DNA of 58,990 nucleotides from Bacillus sp. EB106-08-02-XG196 (GCF_013396335.1 NZ_JABWSY010000025.1:1-58990); one strand, 5' to 3'. Positions 1 through 7,795 are shown, counted from the first letter of the stretch. Numbers and translations are program-made. Notes: generated by a model not told the origin, from the letters alone.

Positions 1-73
1 TAGCAGCGAATTAGGAATCACAAGAGTAGACAAAATTCCCGCTATTGTCGAAAAATTCGCTTGATGGCTATGG

Positions 74-133
74 TGCCTGTCACTCCCCGCAATATGTCGG
101 TAAATTTTCGACAAAATGGGGGAGTGACAGGCA
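74..133. repeat. Long-stem palindromic intergenic repeat (REP/MITE-like hairpin)
   Basis: A perfect 15-bp inverted repeat, TGCCTGTCACTCCCC (74-88) and its complement (119-133), encloses a 30-base loop. Next to the left arm, TTGTCGAAAAATT (about 48-60) is echoed inverted inside the loop as AATTTTCGACAA. It is not followed by a strong T-run, so it does not read as a simple terminator. From memory, elements with this GTGCCTGTCACTCCCC core recur in Bacillaceae intergenic DNA; I cannot verify copy number from one window. Confidence 0.7.
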
Positions 134-455
134 TTTTATATTTTAGAAATGTAAACAGGTTGTATTCAGGAATGGGACTTTTTGATTAAAAAAAGTGAAA
201 AATGTTGTTTCATGGAAGAAAAAGCAGGATTTTAACTTTTAAAAATGAATATATATAATAACTAGTATCTCAAGTTTGTCAAAGTTGTTTTGACAGTTTA
301 ACGATAAAGCATACGATTATGAAACGGTAAATAGGAAAACCAATCGATTCTTTAAAACAGGAAAACCTTTCCTTAACTCATTAACTGTATACAGAGAAGG
401 ATCGGAATCAGTTTATTCATCCAACCCAATCAATTTATGAAAGAAGGTATGCCGT
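134..455. other. AT-rich intergenic region upstream of the first gene
   Basis: No coding potential is seen. A small hairpin has arms TGTCAAA (277-283) and TTTGACA (289-295). The Shine-Dalgarno AGAAGG for the next gene lies at 442-447. No confident promoter could be placed. Confidence 0.5.
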
Positions 456-1013
456 ATGAACGAAAATTTTTTTGCTGACTATAAAAAGTTTATTGTTGCA
501 CCGGTCGATGAAAAGCTAAATGGTAAAGAATCATATGATCCAAAAAGTTACTCTTCACATTATATTATGACACTGTCTATTTTTAATTCGCGTATAACGA
601 ATTGGAAAGATGCTAGTAAATATGATATAGATATTGACAAAAGTATTAAAACGGTTCTGAAGGAATTTAATATAAAGCACCATGAAAAGTACCATCTGCA
701 ATTACTTGAATTAGATAGGTTTAAAAACTATTTTGTATTGGCTCTTTCCTCAAAAGCTAAATTTGAAACAGAGGAAGAAAATGATAGGATATCTTTTATT
801 GTTGATAGAATGTTAACGAACCCTTTTTATGTTGGACAAGGGTGGTTCAACTTAATTGGTGAAAAAGGAAGAATAGCACGAAAGCTCTTTTGTTGTTCCT
901 ATATGAAATATGTAATAGAGCACCAAGATCATTTAAAAATAGACAAAAAATTAGGAAACATCAGTGAATTCACTCCTAAAAATGATGAGATTAAGCTTGT
1001 AAAAAATCTCTGA
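456..1013 (+). CDS. Hypothetical protein, 185 aa
   Basis: I do not recognise this family. The protein is soluble, charged and rich in Lys, Asn, Phe and Tyr, with no signal peptide, no membrane segment and no metal or nucleotide motif that I can name. The start is supported by AGAAGG eight bases upstream. The in-register-looking ATG at 449 runs into a stop after nine codons and is rejected. Base composition is more AT-rich than most neighbours, which would fit an orphan or recently acquired gene, but that is inference. It stands alone: upstream is repeat DNA and downstream is a separately led VOC gene. Confidence 0.6.
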   Translation: MNENFFADYKKFIVAPVDEKLNGKESYDPKSYSSHYIMTLSIFNSRITNWKDASKYDIDIDKSIKTVLKEFNIKHHEKYHLQLLELDRFKNYFVLALSSKAKFETEEENDRISFIVDRMLTNPFYVGQGWFNLIGEKGRIARKLFCCSYMKYVIEHQDHLKIDKKLGNISEFTPKNDEIKLVKNL

Positions 1014-1117
1014 AAAAGGTAATTGTATTTTTAATATTTAAAATATTCCTTTCATGGCTATAATAATAGCAAGGAATTGATAAGGGTTAATAATGGAGAG
1101 AATGACTGGAGGAAATT

Positions 1118-1513
1118 ATGGGTAGAGTAGTTCATTTTGAAATTCATGTGAGTGACATGGAGCGGGCAAAGAAGTTTTATGGAGAGGTATTTGGATGGTC
1201 CTTTCAAGATTATAGTGAGTATGCTGGAATGCCTTACTTTGGTGCAGTGACTGGTGATGAAAATGAGCCTGGAATCAACGGTGCCTTGATGCAGCGTCAA
1301 AGTGCTCCGCCTGAACAAAACCATGCTTTAAATGGATTTGCTTGTACCATGGGAGTGGAAAATTACGATGTAATCGAAGCAGAGATTCTTGAAAATGGCG
1401 GCAAGGTTGCACTGCCAAAATATGCTCTGCCAGGAATGGCTTGGCAAGGGTATTATATTGATACCGAAGGAAACGTATTCGGAATTCATCAACCCGATGC
1501 TAATGCAAAGTAG
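1118..1513 (+). CDS. VOC (glyoxalase/bleomycin-resistance fold) family protein
   Basis: A 131-residue single-unit vicinal oxygen chelate protein of the type often annotated as glyoxalase-like. The N-terminus reads VVHFEIHVSDMERAKKFYGE, the usual beta-alpha opening with candidate metal ligands His6 and His10. The C-terminal strand has YIDTEGNVFGIHQ, the typical D-x-x-G-N-x-F-G-x close of the family. GGAGG lies just before the ATG. The substrate is unknown; these proteins dimerise to complete a metal site and may isomerise, cleave or sequester small molecules. The next gene downstream is a broken MmcQ/YjbR gene, a family also often found as small stand-alone proteins. Confidence 0.85.
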   Translation: MGRVVHFEIHVSDMERAKKFYGEVFGWSFQDYSEYAGMPYFGAVTGDENEPGINGALMQRQSAPPEQNHALNGFACTMGVENYDVIEAEILENGGKVALPKYALPGMAWQGYYIDTEGNVFGIHQPDANAK

Positions 1514-1537
1514 AATCATTGTTAGGTGTAGAAAATC

Positions 1538-1909
1538 ATGAAATCACTAGAATCGGCAGGCATACTTGAAAAGTTACGAGAAATTTGTCTTTCAATGCCT
1601 GAAGCCATTGAACATATTGACGGTTTCTGACACAATACTTTTAAAATCAATGGAAAATCATTTGTAATATCGGGCGAAAAAGAGACTGGATTCAGTCTGT
1701 CTTTCAAGTCAGACCGGGAAACGCAAGAAATATTGCTTCAGAAAGAGCGTTTTTTCAAAACTCCATATATCGGTCATCACGGTTGGGTTTCAATCCAAAA
1801 TCCGGCTGAAGAAGACTGGGAAGAATTGAAGGATCTAATTCAAGAAGCCTATTTACGTGCGGCACCTAAGCGCATGGTCAAGAAGTGGAACGAATTACAT
1901 AAAAGATAA
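1538..1909 (+). pseudogene. MmcQ/YjbR-family gene interrupted by an in-frame TGA
   Basis: Reading one frame from the ATG at 1538 to the TAA at 1907-1909 gives a continuous YjbR/MmcQ-like protein of about 123 codons, except for TGA at 1628-1630 (codon 31). The text around it runs EHIDGF-stop-HNTFKINGKSF. The family usually has Gly or Trp there (compare W-G-H-P-T-F), so a single base change from GGA or TGG is the simplest explanation. The C-terminal half, with TPYIGHHGWVSI and the WEELKDLIQEAY helix, is intact. No good restart with its own ribosome site is visible after the stop. It may be a recent nonsense mutation or a base-calling error. Confidence 0.75.
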
Positions 1910-2110
1910 AGGAAGGCGGAATATTAATCTGTCTTTTTTTTTGTTCTTGTTTATATGTATAGGAGTTTACATTTGTGTCAGATTATTCTACATTAAATTA
2001 CAATTTAATTACAAAATCGACTGTATTATTGTTTTTAGTTCTTTTGGAATATACACTAGGAATATATTAGAAGTTTTAATAAATGCTAGTTTCCAAGAGG
2101 AGATTTAATA

Positions 2111-3232
2111 ATGATAAAAAAGTTTATTAAATATATGGTCGCTACTACAGTGCTCGCAACAACCATTCAAGCTACACCTGCATTTGCAAATCCAGAAGTA
2201 CCAGTGACAAATGGACAAATCGATGCTGTTAACAAAAATATTGATGACCTTGAAACAAAGTTTCAACAATTAGATAACGAAATCTCTTTATCTATGGAGA
2301 GAAGTCAAATACTAAATGAAAAAATTGGCACACAACAAGGTAAAATTGAAGAGACAGAGATTGAAATAAAAAAAGCTGACGAGGATCTATTAAACCATAA
2401 AGAGGTTTATTCAGAAAGATTAAAGAGCATTCAGGTAAAAGGAAATCAGTCAGTCGTTACTTACGCAGAACTTTTACTTTCAGCTGGCAGCGTCTCTGAG
2501 TTTTTTAATCGTTTTACTGCTATTTCTAAAATAATTGAAAATGATAATGAATTACTTGAAGGTTTAAGAGTAAAGGAAGTAACGTTAAAAGAGGCAAAGG
2601 AACAATTACAAAATCATATTAACCAATTAGAAAAGAGTAAAGTAGAATTAGCTAAAGAACAAAAACAAATTGAAGAAAACAAAATAAAAATTTCACAAGA
2701 TTTAGAAGCTGCAAAAGGTGAATTAGAGAATTTAAGGGCTCAACAAGTGGCGCAACTGGCTGCTCAGCAAGCAGCATTACAAGAACCTGCTCAAGAAACT
2801 CAACCACAATCTCAAGCGCAAGTTTCAGTAAATACGCAATCAACAGCACCATCTGTCGCTGCATCCAATGTGACAAATTCTGCAACAGCAAATAGTGTGA
2901 TTGCCAACGCTAAACAGTATTTGGGCGTTCCTTACGTTTGGGGTGGATCAACGCCAAGCGGGTTTGATTGTTCAGGATTTACATCATATGTGTTTCGTTC
3001 CGTTGGCATTAGTCTTCCAAGAACTTCTCGCGCACAGCAAAATGTTGGAACAAGAATCTCTCTAAATCAAGTACAGCCTGGAGATTTAGTTTTCAGAGGT
3101 TCTCCTGCCTATCATGTTGGAATTTATATTGGAGGAGGACAGTATATCCATGCTCCTCAAACAGGTGATGTCGTGAAAATCGCTCCATTTAATCCGTCTA
3201 AATTTTCTAGTGCTTCTAGAGTTTTACATTAA
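2111..3232 (+). CDS. Secreted NlpC/P60 peptidoglycan endopeptidase with N-terminal coiled coil
   Basis: A 373-residue cell-wall hydrolase of CwlO/PcsB type. Residues 1-27 are a Sec signal peptide ending AFA. Residues about 30-210 form long coiled coils (CwlO N-terminal type). Residues 211-260 are a Gln/Ala/Ser/Thr-rich linker. Residues 262-373 are the NlpC/P60 domain, with Cys287 in FDCSGFTSYVF, His335 in AYHVGIYIG and a third polar residue His347 in YIHAP. The family cleaves the gamma-D-Glu to meso-DAP bond in stem peptides. In CwlO, the coiled coil is the contact for the FtsEX regulator in B. subtilis (known for that protein, inferred here). GAGGAGA precedes the start, and a strong terminator follows directly, so it is monocistronic. 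Confidence 0.92.
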   Translation: MIKKFIKYMVATTVLATTIQATPAFANPEVPVTNGQIDAVNKNIDDLETKFQQLDNEISLSMERSQILNEKIGTQQGKIEETEIEIKKADEDLLNHKEVYSERLKSIQVKGNQSVVTYAELLLSAGSVSEFFNRFTAISKIIENDNELLEGLRVKEVTLKEAKEQLQNHINQLEKSKVELAKEQKQIEENKIKISQDLEAAKGELENLRAQQVAQLAAQQAALQEPAQETQPQSQAQVSVNTQSTAPSVAASNVTNSATANSVIANAKQYLGVPYVWGGSTPSGFDCSGFTSYVFRSVGISLPRTSRAQQNVGTRISLNQVQPGDLVFRGSPAYHVGIYIGGGQYIHAPQTGDVVKIAPFNPSKFSSASRVLH

Positions 3233-3261
3233 TGACGGCAATTTTATTGAAGTATTAAAAG

Positions 3262-3294
3262 AAGGCAACTAACCAAATGGTAGTTGCCTTTTAG
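3262..3294 (+). terminator. Rho-independent terminator of the NlpC/P60 gene
   Basis: Stem AAGGCAACT (3262-3270) and AGTTGCCTT (3282-3290), followed by a short T-rich tail. Confidence 0.85.
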
Positions 3295-3427
3295 TATGCT
3301 TTTTTACCATTAAATTTGTCATTGTCACTTGATATAAATATAAAGAGATATTGATTATCTATCTTTTAAATTTGAGAGATGTTAAAATCTAATTGTTGGA
3401 TAATAAATTTGAGGAGCTGTTTTTTAA

Positions 3428-3658
3428 ATGGAACAAAATGAAATGTTTCAATTAATCTTGAAAGAAATCAAGGGATCTAATAAAGAAGTAATCAATGAAC
3501 TAAATCAATTAAATGAAAAAATAGATCGAATCGAAATGACTGTAACTTCTCATACAGAAATATTAAATTCTTTTAAGTTTGATGTAGATTTTTTAGCTGA
3601 AAAACAAACAAAGATAGAGATGAAAGTAAATCGACTTGAAAAAATGATGGAAATCTAA
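3428..3658 (+). CDS. Small coiled-coil protein, 76 aa
   Basis: The product is highly charged and almost wholly helical, with heptad-like runs such as NELNQLNEKIDRIEMTV and EMKVNRLEKMMEI. It has no signal peptide and no membrane segment. Short proteins of this build occur widely in Bacillaceae without assigned function; a scaffolding or oligomerisation role is only a guess. GAGGAG at 3411-3416 supports the ATG. No partner gene is adjacent: a terminator lies upstream and repeat DNA downstream. Confidence 0.7.
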   Translation: MEQNEMFQLILKEIKGSNKEVINELNQLNEKIDRIEMTVTSHTEILNSFKFDVDFLAEKQTKIEMKVNRLEKMMEI

Positions 3659-3800
3659 CGTGGAGGATTTATCTGCCCCATTCATTCTCGCACTTTCAGG
3701 TTGCTTCCTTTTTATTCTCAATCAAAATGAACTTTACTTCAGATATATACCACAAAATCCCCAATATTAGAAATTGCCTCATAAACACATTTACAAAAGG

Positions 3801-4002
3801 CACTGTTAAAACTGAATGTTGATTTCACTGTGTTTAGAAAATAAGCGGAGTTTTTCCGCTTATTGTATCCAAATCCTTGGGTTTTGTCTTTTTTAAAGCA
3901 GTTAACCGGAATATCTTCGCTTATATCACCTTCTTACGCTTGCTCTATATACAATAGCCCGAAATTCTCCGCCTATGAATTCTCAACCCTACACGAAAAT
4001 CA
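3801..4002 (+). repeat. Divergent interspersed repeat, copy A
   Basis: About 200 bp of non-coding DNA that matches the reverse complement of 50309-50429. Shared blocks include ACTGAATGTTGA, a CGGA/TCCG hairpin module followed by CGCTTATATC, and a closing block TAGCC-GAAATTCTCCG-CTATGAATTCTC followed by CTACACGAAA. Over the last 46-47 bases about 41 positions agree. Copy A carries an extra hairpin, ATAAGCGG (3841-3848) with CCGCTTAT (3856-3863), making it longer than copy B. No ORF is conserved between the copies. Confidence 0.7.
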
Positions 4003-4033
4003 ACAATGAAAAAGTCAGCACCCCAAGATATAA

Positions 4034-4067
4034 GTAAGAGCCAGACATCTAAGTGTCTGGCTCTTAC
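4034..4067. repeat. Perfect 14-bp stem hairpin
   Basis: GTAAGAGCCAGACA (4034-4047) pairs exactly with 4054-4067 around the six-base loop TCTAAG. There is no T-run on either side, so it is not a canonical terminator. It is another REP-like palindrome in the repeat-dense 3660-4204 gap, which otherwise holds the interspersed repeat and a hairpin at the intron target and shows no gene. Confidence 0.65.
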
Positions 4068-4171
4068 CATGTTAAAAATAATATTAATATTTTGACCTAT
4101 AGAGTTACAGGGTTATGATCAAACAATAGGTCCTAAAAACAAACAAGTGAATAAAAGTTGTTTAAGCTTAT

Positions 4172-4204
4172 GGATGAAATCTTAGAAGATTTCATCCTCT
4201 ATTT
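4172..4204 (+). terminator. Terminator-like hairpin serving as group IIC intron target
   Basis: GGATGAAATCTT (4172-4183) pairs perfectly with AAGATTTCATCC (4186-4197), followed by TCTATTT, after which the intron begins. Group IIC introns are known to insert just downstream of intrinsic-terminator hairpins, so this is both a relic terminator and the recognition structure for insertion. Confidence 0.8.
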
Positions 4205-4755
4205 GTGCGCCCAGCATGGGTGCAGTCTATAGGGTGCAAGTCCCGAACTGTGAAGGCAGAAGTAACAGTAGCTTAACGCAAGGGTGTCCGCGGTGACGCG
4301 GAATCTGAAGGAAGCGAGCGGCAAACCTCCGGTCTGAGGAACACGAACTTCATATAAGGCTAGATACCATTGGATGAGTTTGCAAATCAAAACAAAGTCC
4401 ATTCTGCCGAAGATGGTATAGAGTAAATGAAGCAGATAGATGGAGGGAAAGACTGCACTCTTACCTGGGGAGGTCTGATTGATATGCCAAGCACACTTGG
4501 TAACCTATCTAGCGATAGATAGCTGAACAATCAGAAGTCAGCAGAGGTCATAGTACCTTACCTACTCGAGATGGTAAGGGAAGGACTGAACAATTAGGGA
4601 GAACGAGAGCTAGGCATACAATTCCTGTGTAGAAGCAGACAATCCGAAAGGACTTACACGAAGGAGGAAGTGGTGAATCCCACGGGGGACTTCATGAGGG
4701 TGGAGCAGGAATAACATAAATAGACTTCTACGTTCACGTTGAAAGGAAATATCAA

Positions 4756-6015
4756 ATGTTAATGGATACGATTTTGTCACGGGAAAACTTAATAGAAGCA
4801 CTTAAACGTGTCGAGAAGAACAAAGGCAGTCACGGCATAGACGGAATGTCCGTAAAATCCCTACGTAGACATCTCTATGAAAACTGGGAACCTCTTTGTA
4901 ATTCATTAAGGAAAGGAACCTATCAACCGAATCCAGTACGTCGAGTCGAAATCCCGAAACCGAACGGTGGAGTAAGATTACTAGGTATCCCTACCGTGAT
5001 AGATCGTTTCATTCAACAAGCTATTGCTCAAGTGCTAACCCCACTATTTGACCCAACCTTTTCAGAGCAAAGTTATGGATTCAGACCAAAGCGGAGAGGA
5101 CATGACGCGGTTCGAAAAGCGAGGGAATATATAAGTGAAGGTTACAGATGGGTTATAGATATGGACTTAGAGAAATTCTTTGACAAAGTTAATCACGATA
5201 AGTTAATGGGGATATTGGCTAACAGAATCCAAGACCGGTTGGTCTTGAAGCTAATAAGAAAATACCTCCAAGCGGGAGTCATGATTAATGGTGTAACCTA
5301 TGATTCTGAGGAAGGGACACCACAGGGAGGTCCACTAAGTCCTCTTCTTTCCAATATTCTGTTGGATAAACTTGATAAGGAGTTGGAAAGAAGAGGGCAT
5401 AAATTCGTTCGCTACGCTGATGATTGTAATATCTACATGATGTCAAAGAAAGCGGGCGAAAGGGTAATGAACTCTATTACAAACTTTATAGAAGTGAAAC
5501 TGAAACTTAAAGTAAATAGAGAGAAATCCGCAGTTGACCGTCCCTGGAGGCGAAAGTTTCTGGGATTTAGTTTTACTGTTCACAAGAAACCGAAGGTTCG
5601 GATATCCAAGGAAAGTATCAAAAGACTAAAGTCGAAGATAAGGGAACTAACTTCACGCTCAAAATCCATCCCAATGGAAACAAGAATTGAGAAACTAAAC
5701 CTATATCTAACGGGATGGTGTGGTTACTTTGCTTTAGCGGATACACCAAGTAAGTTTAAAGAATTTGATGAGTGGATAAGAAGAAGGCTTCGTATGATTG
5801 AATGGAAACAATGGAAAACACCCAAAACGAGAGTAAGAAAGCTAAAAAGTTTGGGTGTGCAATCAAACAAGGCTTATGAATGGGGACACTCTAGGAAGAA
5901 ATACTGGCGAATATCCAGTAGCCCAATTCTACACAAAACCCTCGGCAACTCTTACTGGAGCAACCGAGGGTTGAAAAGTCTATATCAAAGATATGAATTT
6001 TTACGTCAGACTTAA
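4756..6015 (+). CDS. ltrA: Group II intron reverse transcriptase/maturase
   Basis: A 419-residue intron-encoded protein of the class C type. The reverse transcriptase domain spans about residues 1-290: IPKPNGGVRLLGIPTVIDR (RT2), QSYGFRPKRRGHDAV (RT3), VIDMDLEKFFDKVNHDKL (RT4), TPQGGPLSPLLSNILL at about 189-203 (RT5-6 region) and the catalytic YADD at 220-223. The maturase X domain follows at about 290-380. The chain ends without an HNH endonuclease domain, as is usual for IIC, which relies on hairpin targets and nicked or single-stranded DNA. A second in-frame ATG lies at 4762; GAAAGGA upstream supports either. It binds its own intron RNA to assist splicing and copies it during mobility. Confidence 0.95.
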   Translation: MLMDTILSRENLIEALKRVEKNKGSHGIDGMSVKSLRRHLYENWEPLCNSLRKGTYQPNPVRRVEIPKPNGGVRLLGIPTVIDRFIQQAIAQVLTPLFDPTFSEQSYGFRPKRRGHDAVRKAREYISEGYRWVIDMDLEKFFDKVNHDKLMGILANRIQDRLVLKLIRKYLQAGVMINGVTYDSEEGTPQGGPLSPLLSNILLDKLDKELERRGHKFVRYADDCNIYMMSKKAGERVMNSITNFIEVKLKLKVNREKSAVDRPWRRKFLGFSFTVHKKPKVRISKESIKRLKSKIRELTSRSKSIPMETRIEKLNLYLTGWCGYFALADTPSKFKEFDEWIRRRLRMIEWKQWKTPKTRVRKLKSLGVQSNKAYEWGHSRKKYWRISSSPILHKTLGNSYWSNRGLKSLYQRYEFLRQT

Positions 6016-6016
6016 T

Positions 6017-6089
6017 TGAACCGCCGTATACCGAACGGTACGTACGGTGGTGTGAGAGGTCGGGGGCTAATCACCCCCTCCTACTCGAT
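6017..6089 (+). ncRNA. Group II intron domains V and VI (ribozyme core)
   Basis: Domain V runs from about 6017 to 6053: arms GAACCGCCGTATACCG and CGGTACGTACGGTGGT with the catalytic helix pattern. Domain VI at about 6054-6089 has a GGGGG/CCCCC stem and an unpaired A in CCTACTC, the candidate branch point. Both sit right after the stop codon of the reverse transcriptase gene. Confidence 0.85.
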
Positions 6090-6165
6090 TGATATCTGAA
6101 AATCAACTAAACTTCATGGCAAGCCATGTACATGAGTTAAATTTAATTCGCATTACTAAATAATA

Positions 6166-6174
6166 TGCTATAAT
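6166..6174 (+). promoter_or_regulatory. Extended -10 promoter for the DMT transporter gene
   Basis: TGCTATAAT contains a consensus -10 (TATAAT, 6169-6174) with the TGn extension. The -35 region is poor, as is common with extended -10 promoters. It lies about 65 bases before the transporter start and just downstream of the intron. Confidence 0.55.
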
Positions 6175-6239
6175 GGAGACTGTTTTTATCTAAATAAGTT
6201 CATCAATGTTCAGACAGAAAGGTAAGGTTCATCAATATA

Positions 6240-7151
6240 ATGATAAAAAATAATAAAGCATTCCTTAGTTTATTTTTAGTATCCGTTTTATGGGGATGTA
6301 ATTATCCCATTAGTGCTTATTTGCTTCAAGGCTTTTCCCCTGTCTTTTTGTCAACCGTACGCATTTGTTTCACATCGCTCTTTCTACTCATAGTTGCAAT
6401 GGTCCATAAAGGAATTAGACGACCAACTTGTTCCGAATGGAAACTTCTATTTGGTGCTGGAATCTTTGGTACTTTGATTAATCAAACCTTCTATTTTACA
6501 GGACTTCACCATACAACACCTGCAAATGCCTCCCTGATTATTGCTTTGGCCCCAATCGCCACGATTTTTTTAGAACGTATTATTTTTAAAGTGAAATTTA
6601 CCATAAAAAAATCAACTGGTGCCCTAATCAGTTTAATAGGTGTTTTTTCGATAATTGGCGTTGCAGGTGGATCAATTGGGATTTCATGGGGCGATTTAAA
6701 TATTGTAGTAGCGATGCTCTGTTTGTCTATTAGTCTCTTATTTATTCGAGCGTTGTCAAAAACAATGAACACTTATATCATCACCATTTATGCGACAGTT
6801 CTTGGGAGTGTATTAATGATTCCTGCAGCCGGTGTTGAAGGAATGGTAAGTGGAACTGTTATTAGTCATTCCGTGATTATGTGGGTTTTATTGATATCTG
6901 CCGGTATTCTTGCACAAGGAATTGCTGGATTTTGGTGGAATAGAGGTGTCTCCGAGGTTGGTGCCGGAACAGCATCTATGTTCATGAACATTCAACCTTT
7001 TGTCGCCATTCTTGCTTCCCATTTTATTTTAGGAGATCCCATTCTAGTCAGCCAAATTCTTGGTGGAATCTTAGTTTTACTTGGAGTGTTTATTGCAAAT
7101 ATGCCATCAGGTAAAACTGAATTGGTTTTAGAACCTAATAAAAGTTTATAA
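6240..7151 (+). CDS. DMT-superfamily transporter, EamA family
   Basis: A 303-residue integral membrane protein with about ten hydrophobic helices arranged as two EamA repeats (about residues 8-140 and 150-290). The first helix carries SVLWGCNYPISAYLLQG, and the helix 3-4 area carries FTGLHHTTPANASLIIALAP, both typical of the family. Such proteins usually export metabolites or amino acids; the substrate cannot be read here. The ribosome site is weak (AAGGT about twelve bases upstream). The gene is monocistronic, with its own promoter and a terminator immediately after. Confidence 0.88.
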   Translation: MIKNNKAFLSLFLVSVLWGCNYPISAYLLQGFSPVFLSTVRICFTSLFLLIVAMVHKGIRRPTCSEWKLLFGAGIFGTLINQTFYFTGLHHTTPANASLIIALAPIATIFLERIIFKVKFTIKKSTGALISLIGVFSIIGVAGGSIGISWGDLNIVVAMLCLSISLLFIRALSKTMNTYIITIYATVLGSVLMIPAAGVEGMVSGTVISHSVIMWVLLISAGILAQGIAGFWWNRGVSEVGAGTASMFMNIQPFVAILASHFILGDPILVSQILGGILVLLGVFIANMPSGKTELVLEPNKSL

Positions 7152-7156
7152 AAAAG

Positions 7157-7183
7157 AAAAGGAGCTGCTGCCTCCTTTTTCTA
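7157..7183 (+). terminator. Terminator of the DMT transporter gene
   Basis: GAAAAGGAG (7157-7165) and CTCCTTTTTC (7173-7182) pair around CTGCTGC, with the T-run in the descending arm. Confidence 0.75.
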
Positions 7184-7220
7184 CAAAGCTGTTTTCGTAT
7201 AGATTGATGTTTAATAAAGA

Positions 7221-7548
7221 GTCTTGAGGACAAATCACACGGCCTGTTAGAAGCATTAGTCCTTAATCCGGGGTCTCGAGGACAAATCACACGGCCTGTT
7301 AGAAGCATTAGTCCTTAATCCGGGGTCTTGAGGACAAATCACACGGCCTGTTAGAAGCATTAGTCCCTAATCCAGGGTCTTGAGGACAAATCACACGGTC
7401 TGTTAGAAGCATTAGTCCTTAATCCGGGGTCTTGCGGACAAATCACATGGCCTGTTAGAAGCATTAGTCCTTAATTCAGGGTCTTGAGGACAAATCGCAA
7501 GGCCCATCAGAAGGATTTGTCTTTAAACTAGGATCTTGTACAAAATCA
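7221..7548. repeat. Tandem array of six 52-bp repeats plus a decayed seventh
   Basis: Units begin at 7221, 7273, 7325, 7377, 7429 and 7481 (each GTCTTGAGGACAAATC or a one-base variant), all spaced exactly 52 bp. A degenerate seventh start, ATCTTGTACAAAATC, is in phase at 7533. Units 1-5 are nearly identical (a few substitutions each); unit 6 is more divergent. Inside each unit AGGACAAAT faces ATTAGTCCT as an imperfect inverted repeat, and in unit 6 this improves to AGGACAAATC/GATTTGTCTT. There are no unique spacers, so it is not CRISPR. 52 is not a multiple of 3, so it is not a coding repeat. It lies between two terminators. Confidence 0.95.
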
Positions 7549-7595
7549 ACAAAGTTTACGAAAAGAGTCTTCTAAAAAAGAGAAGTAGCATAAAT

Positions 7596-7634
7596 AAAAA
7601 AGCACCCTTTCCAGAATAGGAACGGTGCTTTTTT
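7596..7634. terminator. Strong hairpin terminator, possibly bidirectional
   Basis: AAAAAAGCACC (7596-7606) and GGTGCTTTTTT (7624-7634) pair and give A/T tracts on both sides. It separates the tandem array from the sugar locus. Confidence 0.8.
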
Positions 7635-7708
7635 GCCAGTTTTTGAAAATATAATCAGTAGCTCTTGCTATTTAATAGAAACGGTGATAGTTTGATTTCA
7701 GAAACAAT

Positions 7709-7726
7709 AATCTAAACGTTTAGATT
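7709..7726. promoter_or_regulatory. LacI-family operator before the regulator gene
   Basis: AATCTAAACGTTTAGATT is a perfect 18-bp palindrome with the central CG typical of LacI-family sites. The same core recurs twice before the permease gene. It lies 70 bases before the regulator start, so autoregulation is likely. Confidence 0.85.
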
Positions 7727-7795
7727 TACTTTGGGTCTTGTAACGCCAATTTAAGTATACATCTAAACCTTAAATAATGTAGGAGAAATGTAGAA

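Larger units (their letters stand above)
4205..6089 (+). mobile_element. Group IIC intron (retroelement) with encoded reverse transcriptase
   Basis: The 5' end GTGCGCCCAGCATGGGTGCA and the domain I text that follows (TGCAAGTCCCGAACTGTGAA, GGTCTGAGGAACACGAACTT) strongly resemble the structurally solved Oceanobacillus iheyensis group IIC intron as I remember it. Domain IV contains the protein gene at 4756-6015. Domain V and domain VI follow, and the 3' end ...CCTACTCGAT gives the usual AY terminus at about 6089. The total of about 1885 nt is normal for the class. All parts look intact, so the element may be active. The exact 3' base is uncertain by one or two positions. Confidence 0.92.

Noticed and set aside
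1538..1909. Selenocysteine codon in the MmcQ/YjbR gene
   Set aside because: The family normally has Gly or Trp at that position, no SECIS-like hairpin is apparent just after the TGA, and no selenium genes are nearby.
1857..2108. 83-codon frame between the MmcQ remnant and the NlpC gene
   Set aside because: It begins inside the remnant, has no ribosome site, and the hydrophobic stretch comes from AT-rich non-coding DNA.
4205..6089. Insertion sequence
   Set aside because: There is no transposase or terminal inverted repeat; the reverse transcriptase, ribozyme domains and hairpin target identify a group II intron.
7221..7548. CRISPR array
   Set aside because: Units are contiguous 52-bp tandem copies without unique spacers, and no cas gene is in the window.
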